From assembly GCA_030528545.1 (NCBI GenBank), contig JAUMYR010000001.1, positions 41,577 to 90,229 on the forward strand: a stretch of DNA of 48,653 nt, given 5' to 3'. Shown here piece after piece: positions 9,926-17,158 of the stretch. Source of the DNA: Propionibacteriaceae bacterium. Lineage in GTDB: Bacteria > Actinomycetota > Actinomycetes > Propionibacteriales > Propionibacteriaceae. The notes beneath the pieces were generated by a model. That model saw only the letters and a program-made list of their open reading frames with translations. It was not told where the DNA came from and ran no database searches. The stretch's first letter is position 1. Each line of letters starts with the position of its first letter. Both the position numbers and the translations under genes were made by a program.

Positions 9926-9931
9926 ATCTTA
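9926..9931 (-). promoter_or_regulatory. Candidate -10 element for mtrA
   Basis: On the minus strand this reads TAAGAT, a good TANNNT match. It lies in the yqgE-mtrA gap and would give a leader of about 17 bases containing the AGGAGG of mtrA. No clear -35 is seen. Confidence 0.4.
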
Positions 9932-9948
9932 CGGTCCTGGTCGCGCCA

Positions 9949-10509
9949 TCAGTTGAGTTCGGGGTTGCGGCTCCAGCTGGAATACAGCGCCAGGTCCCCG
10001 CCCTGGCGGCGCAGGACGCGCCTCCACAAGCCGTCCGGGCGGACCCCGAAAATGTCCTCCTCGTGGGAGTTCACCCGGTGCCAGGCCCCAGCCACGAGTT
10101 CGTGCTCCAGCTGCCCGGGAGACCATCCGGCGTATCCGGCGAAGATCCGCAGGTCGGTGTAGCCTCCCCGCACCAGTTCGGTCGGTGTGTCCAGGTGCAG
10201 CAGCCCGATGTCGTCGAAGACCCGGCGGAATCCCGGTGGGTCCTCTCTCGGGTTGGCGAGGCGGGCGACGCAGATCGCGCCCTCCCTCGAGACCGGGCCT
10301 CCCTCGAAGAGGCGCCCGGGAGGACTGACCAGTTCCTCCCAGCCCGGCAGCACCTCGGCGAGAGCGTAGCCGGACAGCCGGTCCAGGCACACACCGAGGG
10401 TGCCTCCCGCGTCGTGATCGAGGAGCAGCACCACCGAGCGCGCGAAGTACCCATCAAGCTCTCCTGCGCGGGCGACGAGCAGTTCTCCAGGACGCGGCGG
10501 TTGCGGCAC
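9949..10509 (-). CDS. yqgE: YqgE/AlgH family protein (DUF179)
   Basis: The product is 186 residues with the typical YqgE core: GELLVARAGELDGYFARSVV at the start, LLLDHD, a LFEGGPV loop, and FAGYAGWSPGQLEHEL near the C-terminus. The family is widespread and its biochemical role is not established, although AlgH is linked to alginate regulation in Pseudomonas. The frame is open further upstream to 10662, but that extension is arginine- and serine-rich low-complexity sequence. The GTG at 10509 has a TACGAT hexamer exactly six bases before it, the leaderless arrangement seen repeatedly here, and it fits the family N-terminus. The gene precedes mtrA by 46 bases. Confidence 0.9.
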   Translation of the reverse strand: MPQPPRPGELLVARAGELDGYFARSVVLLLDHDAGGTLGVCLDRLSGYALAEVLPGWEELVSPPGRLFEGGPVSREGAICVARLANPREDPPGFRRVFDDIGLLHLDTPTELVRGGYTDLRIFAGYAGWSPGQLEHELVAGAWHRVNSHEEDIFGVRPDGLWRRVLRRQGGDLALYSSWSRNPELN

Positions 10510-10515
10510 ACTCCC

Positions 10516-10521
10516 ATCGTA
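10516..10521 (-). promoter_or_regulatory. -10 element of a leaderless promoter for yqgE
   Basis: On the minus strand TACGAT is followed by six bases and then the GTG start. The GGGAG between them is too close to the start to serve as a normal ribosome-binding site, which favours leaderless initiation. Confidence 0.5.
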
Positions 10522-10904
10522 CGAAGCAGCCGTGGCGACTGACAGTCCCGGCGCGCCCGGGCGGGATCTGGAGAGGCCTGGCACGGGGTCGCGGCGACTG
10601 GATCGCGTCCGGGTGCGCGTCCTCGATCCAAAGGCCCCGGGCACGGAGAAAACCTCTGGCATGGCTCCTCCCCAGCACCGCCTCAGCGGGAATCCCGGGA
10701 GTCCACGCTGCGACCGGTCTGATGCGATGGCTTCCCGCCGGAGCCACCCGGTCGCGGATACTCATGGGGCGGCCTGGGTGGGTGTGCGGTTGGGGAACTC
10801 CCGGGCTGGGCGCACCTGATCCGGAACCCGCCGCCGACAAGTCGTGCCGAATGTGGGGAAGGCATCTGGTAGGGCTGGTGGCAGGGGCCAGCCGCACATG
10901 ACAT
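10522..10904. other. Intergenic region without a recognisable gene
   Basis: About 380 bases between yqgE and the tmRNA terminator. Open frames exist on both strands, but they are arginine/proline-rich, lack ribosome-binding sites and resemble nothing I know. The sequence must hold the -35 region of the yqgE promoter. I see nothing else with confidence. Confidence 0.5.
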
Positions 10905-10947
10905 GCGGCCGGTCGAGGATGCGTAATACACGTCCCCGACCAGCCGC
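10905..10947 (-). terminator. Hairpin terminator of ssrA
   Basis: A 14-pair stem (GCGGC and GGTCGAGGA arms, one internal mismatch, one G-U pair) with a 13-base loop begins immediately after the 3' end of the tmRNA. No U-tract follows, which is common in high-GC actinobacteria. Confidence 0.6.
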
Positions 10948-11317
10948 GGTGGAGGTGGCGGGAATCGAACCCGCGTCCTTGAAAGGCGAACCAGGTATTC
11001 TCCGGGCGCAGTCGTCTCAGCGGTTTCTCGGCTCCTGCGCTCACGACGACATGTCGCAGACGAGCCCAGTTTCATGAAATGTCCCGCTACGTCCCTGAAA
11101 CGAGGACGCGGCGGTCAGCCTTCTGGATGAGGCCAGGAACCGGACGGAAGGCACATCCGGGCTGACCCTTCGGCTCTACCGATCAGGCGGCGAGGGCGAA
11201 GTCAGTGCGCTTGTTTTCGGCACTTATTGGTTTCCAGACGATCGTTTACGAGTTGAGTCTGGATCCTCGGCCCGCTTCTCCTGGGACTACCGTCCCAAGT
11301 CGAAACCAGTCACCCCC
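10948..11317 (-). ncRNA. ssrA: Transfer-messenger RNA (tmRNA)
   Basis: This is a one-piece tmRNA of about 370 nt that rescues stalled ribosomes together with SmpB. The 5' end GGGGGUGACUGGUUUCGAC and the 3' end GGUUCGAUUCCCGCCACCUCC pair to give the seven-pair alanine-type acceptor stem and the T-arm of the tRNA-like domain. The final A of CCA is not encoded. The tag frame reads GCC GAA AAC AAG CGC ACT GAC TTC GCC CTC GCC GCC TGA (11227 down to 11189), giving AENKRTDFALAA. It ends in the ALAA degron recognised by ClpXP. A strong hairpin follows directly. smpB lies about 1.1 kb away on the same strand. Confidence 0.97.
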
Positions 11318-11383
11318 TCTTGAGTTGTCAGGCACTGCCGTGCCCTACCAGTTTAGCGTCCGGTGCAGATCCGGCGAAACCGA

Positions 11384-11962
11384 TCATCGGCGCTTGCCCT
11401 GGCTGATCGGCAAGATCCTCATCCGCTGCAACGGGTAGTGGACTGGCTGCCCTCCGATCGCCTTGATCCCATTGACCAGCGTCGCGATGAGCCAGGTCAG
11501 CCCGAGCCCGGTCAGCAGGAGCATCGTAATCCCGCCCTGCGGGCTGAACAGCAGCGTCAAGACGAAACCCAACATGATCCACAGATTGAAGTTGAGCGAC
11601 TTGGCGGCCTCCAACCGCATCGGGCTGCCTTTCTCAGAGACCCCATAGGCCACCGCCGGACCGATGATCCAGCTGAAAAGGGGCGACAAGTGCATGACCC
11701 CGATGACCGCGTCCGGAGCTCTCTTGGCGACCGTGCGGCGGGTCCTGACCGCGGCTACGGCTAGCGGAGCCGCGGCCAGCCCAGCGAAAGCCCGATCCAG
11801 CTCGCGCCGGGTGGTCGCGGCCAGCGCCTTGCCCAGACGCTCCTCGAAGGAGGATTCGTCAAGACGCCCGTCGGCATAGGCCTGTTGCAGGTAGGCCAGG
11901 GCACGGTCTCGCTGTTGTTCGGTAATCCGGATGCCAAGCGAGTCAGAGTTCACGTCTCCCAT
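11384..11962 (-). CDS. DUF1707 and DUF4870-like membrane protein
   Basis: This 192-residue protein starts with a DUF1707 motif (LGIRITEQQRDRALAYLQQA, then DGRLDESSFEERL, residues 7-46), a small helical module common at the N-terminus of actinobacterial membrane proteins. The C-terminal part has hydrophobic segments like DUF4870 proteins (LFSWIIGPAVAYGV, and two helices around LNFNLWIMLGFVLTLLF and GITMLLLTGLGLTWLIATLV). The open frame extends far upstream, antisense to the FKBP gene. The ATG at 11962 has AGGTGGG five bases before it and matches the DUF1707 start. It is divergent from the FKBP gene with 36 bases between starts. The function is unknown. Confidence 0.85.
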   Translation of the reverse strand: MGDVNSDSLGIRITEQQRDRALAYLQQAYADGRLDESSFEERLGKALAATTRRELDRAFAGLAAAPLAVAAVRTRRTVAKRAPDAVIGVMHLSPLFSWIIGPAVAYGVSEKGSPMRLEAAKSLNFNLWIMLGFVLTLLFSPQGGITMLLLTGLGLTWLIATLVNGIKAIGGQPVHYPLQRMRILPISQGKRR

Positions 11963-11986
11963 TGTCCCACCTTTCGCCAAATCGGC

Positions 11987-11992
11987 TAGCCT
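11987..11992 (+). promoter_or_regulatory. -10 element of a leaderless promoter for the FKBP gene
   Basis: TAGCCT followed by six bases (GAGGCC) and then ATG. The spacing predicts a transcript that begins at the A of the start codon. Confidence 0.55.
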
Positions 11993-11998
11993 GAGGCC

Positions 11999-12367
11999 AT
12001 GTCTGACAAGCCTGAGATTGATTTTCCCGAGGGCCCACCGCCCGCTGACCTGGAGATCACCGACCTGCACGAGGGTTCCGGAACCGAGGCCGCCCCTGGC
12101 CACCTGGTCTCGGTGCACTACGTCGGGGTCGCCTATTCCAGCGGTGAGGAGTTCGATTCCAGCTATGGAAGCGGACCGATCCAGTTCCCGCTCGGCGCTG
12201 GCCGGGTCATCCCCGGTTGGGATCGGGGCATCGCCGGGATGAAGGCCGGCGGACGCCGCAAGCTGGTCATCCCGCCCCATCTGGCCTATGGCGAGCGCGG
12301 CGCCGGTGGCGTGATCGCCCCCGGGGAGACCCTCATCTTCGTCTGCGACCTGGTCGAGGTGCGCTGA
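11999..12367 (+). CDS. FKBP-type peptidyl-prolyl cis-trans isomerase
   Basis: A 122-residue single-domain FKBP that catalyses proline isomerisation during protein folding. There is no signal peptide, so it is probably cytoplasmic. Family hallmarks are VSVHYVGVAYSSGEEFDSSY, the FPLGAGRVIPGWDRGIAGMKAGGRRKLVIPP active-site segment, LAYGERGAGGVIAPGETLIF, and the terminal strand ending in DLVEV. The tyrosine, aspartate, phenylalanine, valine-isoleucine and tryptophan residues that line the FK506 pocket are present. The gene is monocistronic, apparently transcribed without a leader, and ends at a strong bidirectional hairpin shared with smpB. Confidence 0.96.
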   Translation: MSDKPEIDFPEGPPPADLEITDLHEGSGTEAAPGHLVSVHYVGVAYSSGEEFDSSYGSGPIQFPLGAGRVIPGWDRGIAGMKAGGRRKLVIPPHLAYGERGAGGVIAPGETLIFVCDLVEVR

Positions 12368-12380
12368 TCCACAAACAACG

Positions 12381-12416
12381 GTGGTGGGGCAGGCAATCAC
12401 ATCCCTGCCCCACCAC
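12381..12416. terminator. Bidirectional terminator between the FKBP gene and smpB
   Basis: A perfect 13-bp stem, GTGGTGGGGCAGG with CCTGCCCCACCAC, and a 10-base loop lie between the two convergent genes. The hairpin is symmetrical and can serve both strands. Confidence 0.85.
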
Positions 12417-12425
12417 TGTCATGTT

Positions 12426-12902
12426 TCAGCGGCGCCTTCTGGTTCGCTCGGCCAGCGCGCGTTCGGCCTCGCGTTTGGCGTCCCGTTCGGCGATGGACTG
12501 GCGCTTGTCCCAGTCCTTCTTGCCGGTGGCGATCGCGATCTCGACCTTGGCATAGCCGTCGGAGAAATAGATCGATAGCGGCACAATGGTCTTGCCCGAG
12601 TTGGAGACCTCGCGGGCCAGTTTGTCGATCTCCTTGCGGTTCAGCAGCAGCTTTCGGGTGCGCTTGGCCGCGTGGTTGCGCCAGGTACCGAACTCATACT
12701 CGGGGATGTGAGTCTGGCGCAGCCAGACCTCTCCATCGTCGATCGTGACGAAACCATCGACCAGGGAAGCCCTGCCCGCCCGCAGAGACTTCACCTCGGT
12801 GCCGGTGAGCACCAGGCCGGCCTCGAAACGATCCCCGATGTGGTAATCGTGGAAGGCCTTCTTGTTCTGCGCCACCAGTTTGCGCCCGGTCTCTCTGGGC
12901 AT
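12426..12902 (-). CDS. smpB: SsrA-binding protein SmpB
   Basis: SmpB delivers tmRNA to stalled ribosomes and mimics the anticodon arm. The 158-residue product contains the family signatures: N-terminal [29 protein letters not shown], the central [10 protein letters not shown] and HIPEY segments, the [10 protein letters not shown] helix, and a basic C-terminal tail ([16 protein letters not shown]) preceded by KKDWDKRQ that reaches the ribosomal A site. The ATG at 12902 overlaps the stop of the upstream M23 hydrolase gene by one base (TGATG), so translation is coupled and smpB is the last gene of the ftsEX operon. The longer upstream frame merely runs into the hydrolase gene. Confidence 0.97.
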   Translation of the reverse strand: MPRETGRKLVAQNKKAFHDYHIGDRFEAGLVLTGTEVKSLRAGRASLVDGFVTIDDGEVWLRQTHIPEYEFGTWRNHAAKRTRKLLLNRKEIDKLAREVSNSGKTIVPLSIYFSDGYAKVEIAIATGKKDWDKRQSIAERDAKREAERALAERTRRRR

Positions 12903-14236
12903 CAGAACCACTTCATCGGGTTGACCTTGGTGCCGTTCTGCCACACCTCGAGGTGCAGGTGGCATCCGGTCGACAGGCCCGTGGTTCCCACATAGCCGAC
13001 GATCTGACCGCGAGAGACCCGATCGCCCTTGCCAACGACGTAGCGGGTGGCGTGGGCATAGCCAACCGAGATATAGGAGCCGTTGATGCGTCCGACGTCA
13101 ATGACCAGCCGGTTGCCGTAGCCGGAGTTGTAGAACTTCTCGGTGACGACGCCGTCCCCGGCGGCGAACAGCGGAGTATTGCACCCGGCGCCGATATCGG
13201 TGCCCCAGTGCATCCGGTAATACCCGAGGATCGGGTGCAACCTCATACCGAAAGGCGATCCCGGGCGTCCTTGGGCGGGCCAAAACAGCGAGGAGTTGCT
13301 GGTGTAGCTTCCCCCGCCACCGCCCGAAGAACGGCCAGAGGAGGAAGCCGAACGGGAGGCCCGCGAGGCGGCCTCTTCCCGGCGCTTGGCCTCGATGCGG
13401 GCCGCGATGCGGCGGTCGAGTTCGGCGCTTTCGGATTCCATCTTCTTGTAGTCGGATTCGGCCTGAGCCAGTTCGGACTCGGCCTCGCCCTTGAGCTTGG
13501 CGTTGCTCTCGACCAGGGACGCGACCTTGCCGCGCAACTCGGCCGCCGCGGCCTCCCGGCGCTGGGTCTCAGCCAGCTGCTCGGCGGCGCGTTGTTTCGC
13601 CTGCTCGGCCTTGGCCTCTGCCTCGGCGGCACGCTGCTCGGCGGCCTCCAGTCTGAACTGGGCCTCCGTGAGCCGGTCCATGTTGGCCGAACGCGCACTG
13701 AACACGGCGGCCGAGTACTGGAGGCGGGAACCGATATCGCTGGATTTCAGGTCCTCGACAAACATCGCGAAATTGACCAGCGGGGTTGAGGCCACCATGT
13801 TCTCGCGGACGACTTCACCCATCTTGCCGCGCTCTTCCTCGACCGCGGCCTTGGCCCGAATCACCTCTGCTTTCGCGGCCTCAAGGGCGGCTTCCGCGGC
13901 GGCGAGTTCGGCGGCCCTCAAATCATCCTCACGTTTGGCCGTCGAGGTCGCGGATTCGGCCGCGGCCAATTTTGCCTCGGCTTCGGCCAGCTGGGCCTTG
14001 GAGGCGTTGTACTTCTCGACCGCTGCGGCCACCTTTCCGCTGAACTCATCGATTTGAGATCTGGTCTGTGACATCTGCTCGCGCAATCGCGAGCGCTGGT
14101 CGTCCAAGTCGTCTGCGAATGCCAGCGGCGCGGCAGTGAGCGACAGCACGGCACAGACCGCGGCAACGCCGAGTCTACGCAGGCCGGTCATCGCGTTACG
14201 CGGGCCGCCATTGGCGGGGGGAAAGTCCCGGTTCAC
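12902..14236 (-). CDS. M23 peptidoglycan hydrolase with coiled coil, likely FtsEX-controlled
   Basis: The 444-residue product has an N-terminal hydrophobic export signal ([19 protein letters not shown], cleaved near AFA-DD). A long alanine- and glutamate-rich coiled coil (about residues 35-290), a glycine/serine linker and a C-terminal LytM (M23) domain follow. The zinc ligands appear intact: H and D in MHWGTD, and H-x-H in CHLHLE, with the catalytic histidine in GYAHA. EnvC and similar coiled-coil LytM proteins are activated by FtsEX in other bacteria. The GTG at 14236 has GGGAG six bases upstream and follows the ftsX stop by 23 bases. The operon ftsE-ftsX-M23-smpB implies the same partnership here. 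I infer an active enzyme, unlike EnvC, which is degenerate. Confidence 0.9.
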   Translation of the reverse strand: MNRDFPPANGGPRNAMTGLRRLGVAAVCAVLSLTAAPLAFADDLDDQRSRLREQMSQTRSQIDEFSGKVAAAVEKYNASKAQLAEAEAKLAAAESATSTAKREDDLRAAELAAAEAALEAAKAEVIRAKAAVEEERGKMGEVVRENMVASTPLVNFAMFVEDLKSSDIGSRLQYSAAVFSARSANMDRLTEAQFRLEAAEQRAAEAEAKAEQAKQRAAEQLAETQRREAAAAELRGKVASLVESNAKLKGEAESELAQAESDYKKMESESAELDRRIAARIEAKRREEAASRASRSASSSGRSSGGGGGSYTSNSSLFWPAQGRPGSPFGMRLHPILGYYRMHWGTDIGAGCNTPLFAAGDGVVTEKFYNSGYGNRLVIDVGRINGSYISVGYAHATRYVVGKGDRVSRGQIVGYVGTTGLSTGCHLHLEVWQNGTKVNPMKWF

Positions 14237-14259
14237 GTCGTTCTCCCGATTCTGTCGAG

Positions 14260-15165
14260 TTAGACCCTGAGGTATTTCCTCGTGGCCAACAACGTTGGGA
14301 TAATAGCCAATATTGCCCCCACTAAGGCAACCCAACCGATCGCTGTCCAGACATGCACCAAGTCAACCCAGGGTAGAGCCTTAAGTGATACTTGAAGGTT
14401 CTTCAGCACCAGCAGCCACAATCCGGCCACCAGCAGCACCCCGGCCACCGCGATACCGAGGAATGCGGCGAACAGGCTCTCCAAAAGGAATGGCAGCAGG
14501 ATGTAGGTATTTGAGGCGCCAACCAGACGCATGATTCCAAGCTCCCGACGACGGGTGAAAGCGGCCATCCGGATGGTATTGGCGATTTGCAGGGATGCGG
14601 CGATCAGCAGCGCCACACTCATCCCAATGGTGACCCATTTAAGGAAGTTCAAGATCTTGAACATGTTATCGAGGATGGTGTGGAGATCCTGCACCTGCCA
14701 GACCCCCTGCAATCCCTTCGCCTCGCTCACGACGCCCTGATAATTCTCGGGGTTCTTCAGCTTGATACGGAAGGAATCCGGCATCTGCTGCAGGGTGAGA
14801 GAGTCGCGCATCGTCGGTTGATTCTTGAACATCTCCTGGAAATCAGCGAATGCCTCTTCCTGGGATTCGTAAAAAACCTGGGCGACTTCTGGATTGGCCT
14901 CAAGAGCGGTGCGGATGGTCTCACGCTGGGCATCGGTGGTGGCCTTGCCCGGAGTACAGGTGCCACCCGGGGAATCGGCGACGCAGAGGAATACCGAGAT
15001 CTCGATCTTGTCGTACCACCGGCCCTTGATGAGGTCCACCTGCATCGCGGTGAGCAGACCCACCCCGAACAGGGTCAGTGAGACTGCCATCGTGACGACG
15101 ACGGCGACCGTCATCGCCGCATTGCGGCGGATACCGGTCCAGGCTTCGCGGAATGTGTGGCGCAT
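14260..15165 (-). CDS. ftsX: Cell division ABC transporter permease FtsX
   Basis: FtsX is the membrane partner of FtsE and transmits ATP-driven conformational change to cell-wall hydrolases outside the cell. The 301-residue protein has four membrane helices: one near residues 17-40, then three in the C-terminal half (about 175-195, 225-250 and 270-295). The extracellular loop between helices 1 and 2 carries a C-x(8)-C pair (VFLCVADSPGGTCTP) typical of actinobacterial FtsX. RRRELGIMRLVGAS is the family signature. The ATG at 15165 lies 21 bases after ftsE; a TTG two codons upstream is less likely. Its codon choice is slightly richer in A and T than that of neighbouring genes. Confidence 0.95.
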   Translation of the reverse strand: MRHTFREAWTGIRRNAAMTVAVVVTMAVSLTLFGVGLLTAMQVDLIKGRWYDKIEISVFLCVADSPGGTCTPGKATTDAQRETIRTALEANPEVAQVFYESQEEAFADFQEMFKNQPTMRDSLTLQQMPDSFRIKLKNPENYQGVVSEAKGLQGVWQVQDLHTILDNMFKILNFLKWVTIGMSVALLIAASLQIANTIRMAAFTRRRELGIMRLVGASNTYILLPFLLESLFAAFLGIAVAGVLLVAGLWLLVLKNLQVSLKALPWVDLVHVWTAIGWVALVGAILAIIPTLLATRKYLRV

Positions 15166-15186
15166 CTTCAATCTTCTCGTTTCTCG

Positions 15187-15873
15187 TCAGGCGGTGCCGT
15201 AGACGCCCTTGGCCTGGTCGCGGATCAGTTCCCCGCTCTTGAGTTCGATCACGCGCTTGCGCATCTGGTCGACGATGGTGTGGTCGTGGGTCGCCATGAC
15301 CACGGTGGTGTCCACTTTGTTGATGCGGTCCAGGAGCTTCATGATGCCCATCGAGGTATCGATGTCGAGGTTCCCTGTCGGTTCGTCGGCGATGAGGATC
15401 TTGGGCCGGTTCACGAAGGCCCGCGCGATAGCCACCCGCTGCTGCTCACCCCCGGATAGCTCGTCAGGACGCCGGTTACCCGCGTCGGCCAGTCCCACCA
15501 GTTCCAGGGTCTCGGGAACCAGCCGCCTGATCTCCGAGGTCGGCTTGCCGATCACCTGGAGGGCGAAGGCAACGTTCTCGTACACCGTCTTGCTGGGCAG
15601 CAAGCGGAAGTCCTGGAAGACCGTGCCGATCTGACGACGCAGGTGGGGCACCTTCCACTGGTGCAGGGTGTTGAGGTGCTTGCCCGCGACGTACACGTTG
15701 CCTCTGGTTGGGCGGTACTCCCTCAGGATCAGCCGCAGGAAGGTCGACTTGCCAGAGCCCGAAGTACCGACCAAGAAGACAAATTCGCCCTTGTCAATCT
15801 CGATATTGATGTTCTTGAGCGCAGCGTGTTGCTGGCCATGGTAGATCTTCGAGACATCTTCGAAAGTAATCAC
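15187..15873 (-). CDS. ftsE: Cell division ATP-binding protein FtsE
   Basis: This 228-residue ABC ATPase drives FtsX at the septum. Visible motifs are Walker A (GTSGSGKS), the Q-loop in [21 protein letters not shown], signature [14 protein letters not shown], Walker B ([12 protein letters not shown]) and the H-loop (MATHDH). It starts at a GTG with GGAG five bases upstream. A credible sigma-70-like promoter (TTGGGG, 18 bases, TATAGT) lies about 60-90 bases upstream, and a 15-bp palindrome sits in the leader. It is the first gene of the ftsE-ftsX-M23-smpB operon. Confidence 0.97.
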   Translation of the reverse strand: MITFEDVSKIYHGQQHAALKNINIEIDKGEFVFLVGTSGSGKSTFLRLILREYRPTRGNVYVAGKHLNTLHQWKVPHLRRQIGTVFQDFRLLPSKTVYENVAFALQVIGKPTSEIRRLVPETLELVGLADAGNRRPDELSGGEQQRVAIARAFVNRPKILIADEPTGNLDIDTSMGIMKLLDRINKVDTTVVMATHDHTIVDQMRKRVIELKSGELIRDQAKGVYGTA

Positions 15874-15904
15874 GTCAACTCCGACCGAGGTCGAGGGAAG
15901 TTTT

Positions 15905-15919
15905 CTGAGAAGTTCTCAG
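15905..15919 (-). promoter_or_regulatory. Palindrome in the ftsE leader, operator candidate
   Basis: CTGAGAAGTTCTCAG is a perfect inverted repeat with seven-base arms and a one-base centre. If transcription begins about seven bases after the TATAGT element, the repeat covers roughly +8 to +22, a classical position for a repressor operator. Confidence 0.4.
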
Positions 15920-15932
15920 TTCGGTCGTGACG

Positions 15933-15962
15933 ACTATAGGCGAGGGTGCCGCGAAACCCCAA
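15933..15962 (-). promoter_or_regulatory. Promoter of the ftsE-ftsX-M23-smpB operon
   Basis: On the minus strand TTGGGG (-35-like) is followed by an 18-base spacer and TATAGT (-10, at 15933-15938). This is one of the better sigma-70-type promoters in the window and lies between prfB and ftsE. Confidence 0.5.
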
Positions 15963-15985
15963 GCGGTCGCGCGGCGCGTCGCGGA

Positions 15986-17089
15986 CTACGCGGTCTTCTT
16001 ACGCCAGCGAATGCCCGCGTCGATGAAGCCATCGAGGTCGCCGTCGAAGACCGCGTCGGGGTTGCCCACCTCGTGCTCGGTGCGGAGGTCTTTGACCATC
16101 TGGTAGGGGTGCAAGACATAGCTGCGCATCTGGGCTCCCCAGGAGTTGCCGCCGTCACCACGCAGCGCGTTGAGTTCCGCCTCCCGTTCCTGCCGGGCGC
16201 GCTCAAGCAGCCGCGCCTGGAGGACCCGCAAGGCCGCGGCCTTGTTCTGGAGCTGGGACTTCTCGTTCTGGCAGCTCACCACCAGTCCGGTCGGCAGGTG
16301 AGTGATGCGGACCGCCGAGTCGGTGGTGTTGACGCTCTGCCCCCCTGGCCCGGAGGAGCGGAAGACGTCAATCCTGAGGTCCGACTCCGGGATGTCGATG
16401 TGATCGGCCTCCTCGGTCACCGGCAGCACCTCGACCCCGGCGAAGGAGGTCTGGCGGCGCCCCTGGTTGTCGAACGGGGAGATGCGCACCAGGCGGTGGG
16501 TCCCCTGTTCGACCGACAGCGTCCCGTAGGCGAAAGGCGCCTTGACCGCGAAGGTCGCCGACTTTAGCCCGGCCTCTTCTGCGTAGGAGGTGTCGTAGAC
16601 CTCGGTCGCGTACCCGTGACGGTCGGCCCAGCGCAGGTACATGCGGAACAGCATCTCAGCGAAATCGGCCGCGTCCACCCCGCCAGCCTCGGAGCGGATC
16701 GTCACCAGGGCGTCCCGCTGGTCGTACTCCCCCGACAGCAGCGTGCGGACCTCAAGCGCCGCGATGTCGGCGCTCAGGGCCTTAAGCTCGGCCTCAACCT
16801 CCTCGGCCGCCGCCTGATCTGATTCCTCCGCCGCTAGGTCCAGCATGACCTCGGCGTCCTCCAGCCGGGAACGCAGCGCGGTGACCCGCTCCAGCTCGGC
16901 CTGTTTGGCCGACAACCGGCTCGTGACGCGCTGGGCGTTGTCCTGGTTGTCCCACAGGTTGGGTACCGCGACCTCCTCCTCAAGCGCGGCGATGTCGGCA
17001 CGCAGCGCGTCAAGATCGACCACGGCCTCAATGGAGGTCAGGGACTTGTCGAGTTCAGCGATCAGATGAGTCAGGTCAGCAGCAGCCAC
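15986..17089 (-). CDS. prfB: Peptide chain release factor 2
   Basis: RF2 recognises UGA and UAA stop codons and triggers peptide release. The 367-residue product shows the stop-codon-reading SPF tripeptide (residues 204-206) and the GGQ catalytic motif (249-251) in [20 protein letters not shown]. The N-terminal helical domain is complete and the frame is continuous. The programmed +1 frameshift with an internal UGA, found near codon 26 in E. coli and many other bacteria, is absent. The start is a GTG with a TAGAAT hexamer eight bases upstream and no ribosome-binding site, pointing to leaderless or near-leaderless translation. It lies just upstream of ftsE on the same strand, with a 112-base gap. 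Confidence 0.96.
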   Translation of the reverse strand: MAAADLTHLIAELDKSLTSIEAVVDLDALRADIAALEEEVAVPNLWDNQDNAQRVTSRLSAKQAELERVTALRSRLEDAEVMLDLAAEESDQAAAEEVEAELKALSADIAALEVRTLLSGEYDQRDALVTIRSEAGGVDAADFAEMLFRMYLRWADRHGYATEVYDTSYAEEAGLKSATFAVKAPFAYGTLSVEQGTHRLVRISPFDNQGRRQTSFAGVEVLPVTEEADHIDIPESDLRIDVFRSSGPGGQSVNTTDSAVRITHLPTGLVVSCQNEKSQLQNKAAALRVLQARLLERARQEREAELNALRGDGGNSWGAQMRSYVLHPYQMVKDLRTEHEVGNPDAVFDGDLDGFIDAGIRWRKKTA

Positions 17090-17097
17090 GGTTGTTC

Positions 17098-17103
17098 ATT
17101 CTA
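17098..17103 (-). promoter_or_regulatory. -10 element of a near-leaderless promoter for prfB
   Basis: On the minus strand TAGAAT is followed by eight bases and then the GTG start. The leader would be zero to two bases long. Confidence 0.45.
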
Positions 17104-17137
17104 TCCGAGCGGACCTACGGACAACGACTCCACCGAG

Positions 17138-17158
17138 GCCTCACCGTGTCGGCGAGGC
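17138..17158 (-). terminator. Possible hairpin at the end of the sugar porter gene
   Basis: GCCTCACCG and CGGCGAGGC form nine-base arms with one mismatch around a three-base loop, overlapping the last codons and stop of the transporter gene. There is no U-tract, so this is a weak call. Confidence 0.3.

Noticed and set aside
10532..10819. Plus-strand open frame between yqgE and ssrA
   Set aside because: Composition is typical of random high-GC sequence and no start signal is present.
14260..15165. Recent horizontal transfer of ftsX because of slightly lower GC
   Set aside because: The gene is in its conserved operon with overlapping regulation and normal family sequence; membrane proteins often shift composition.
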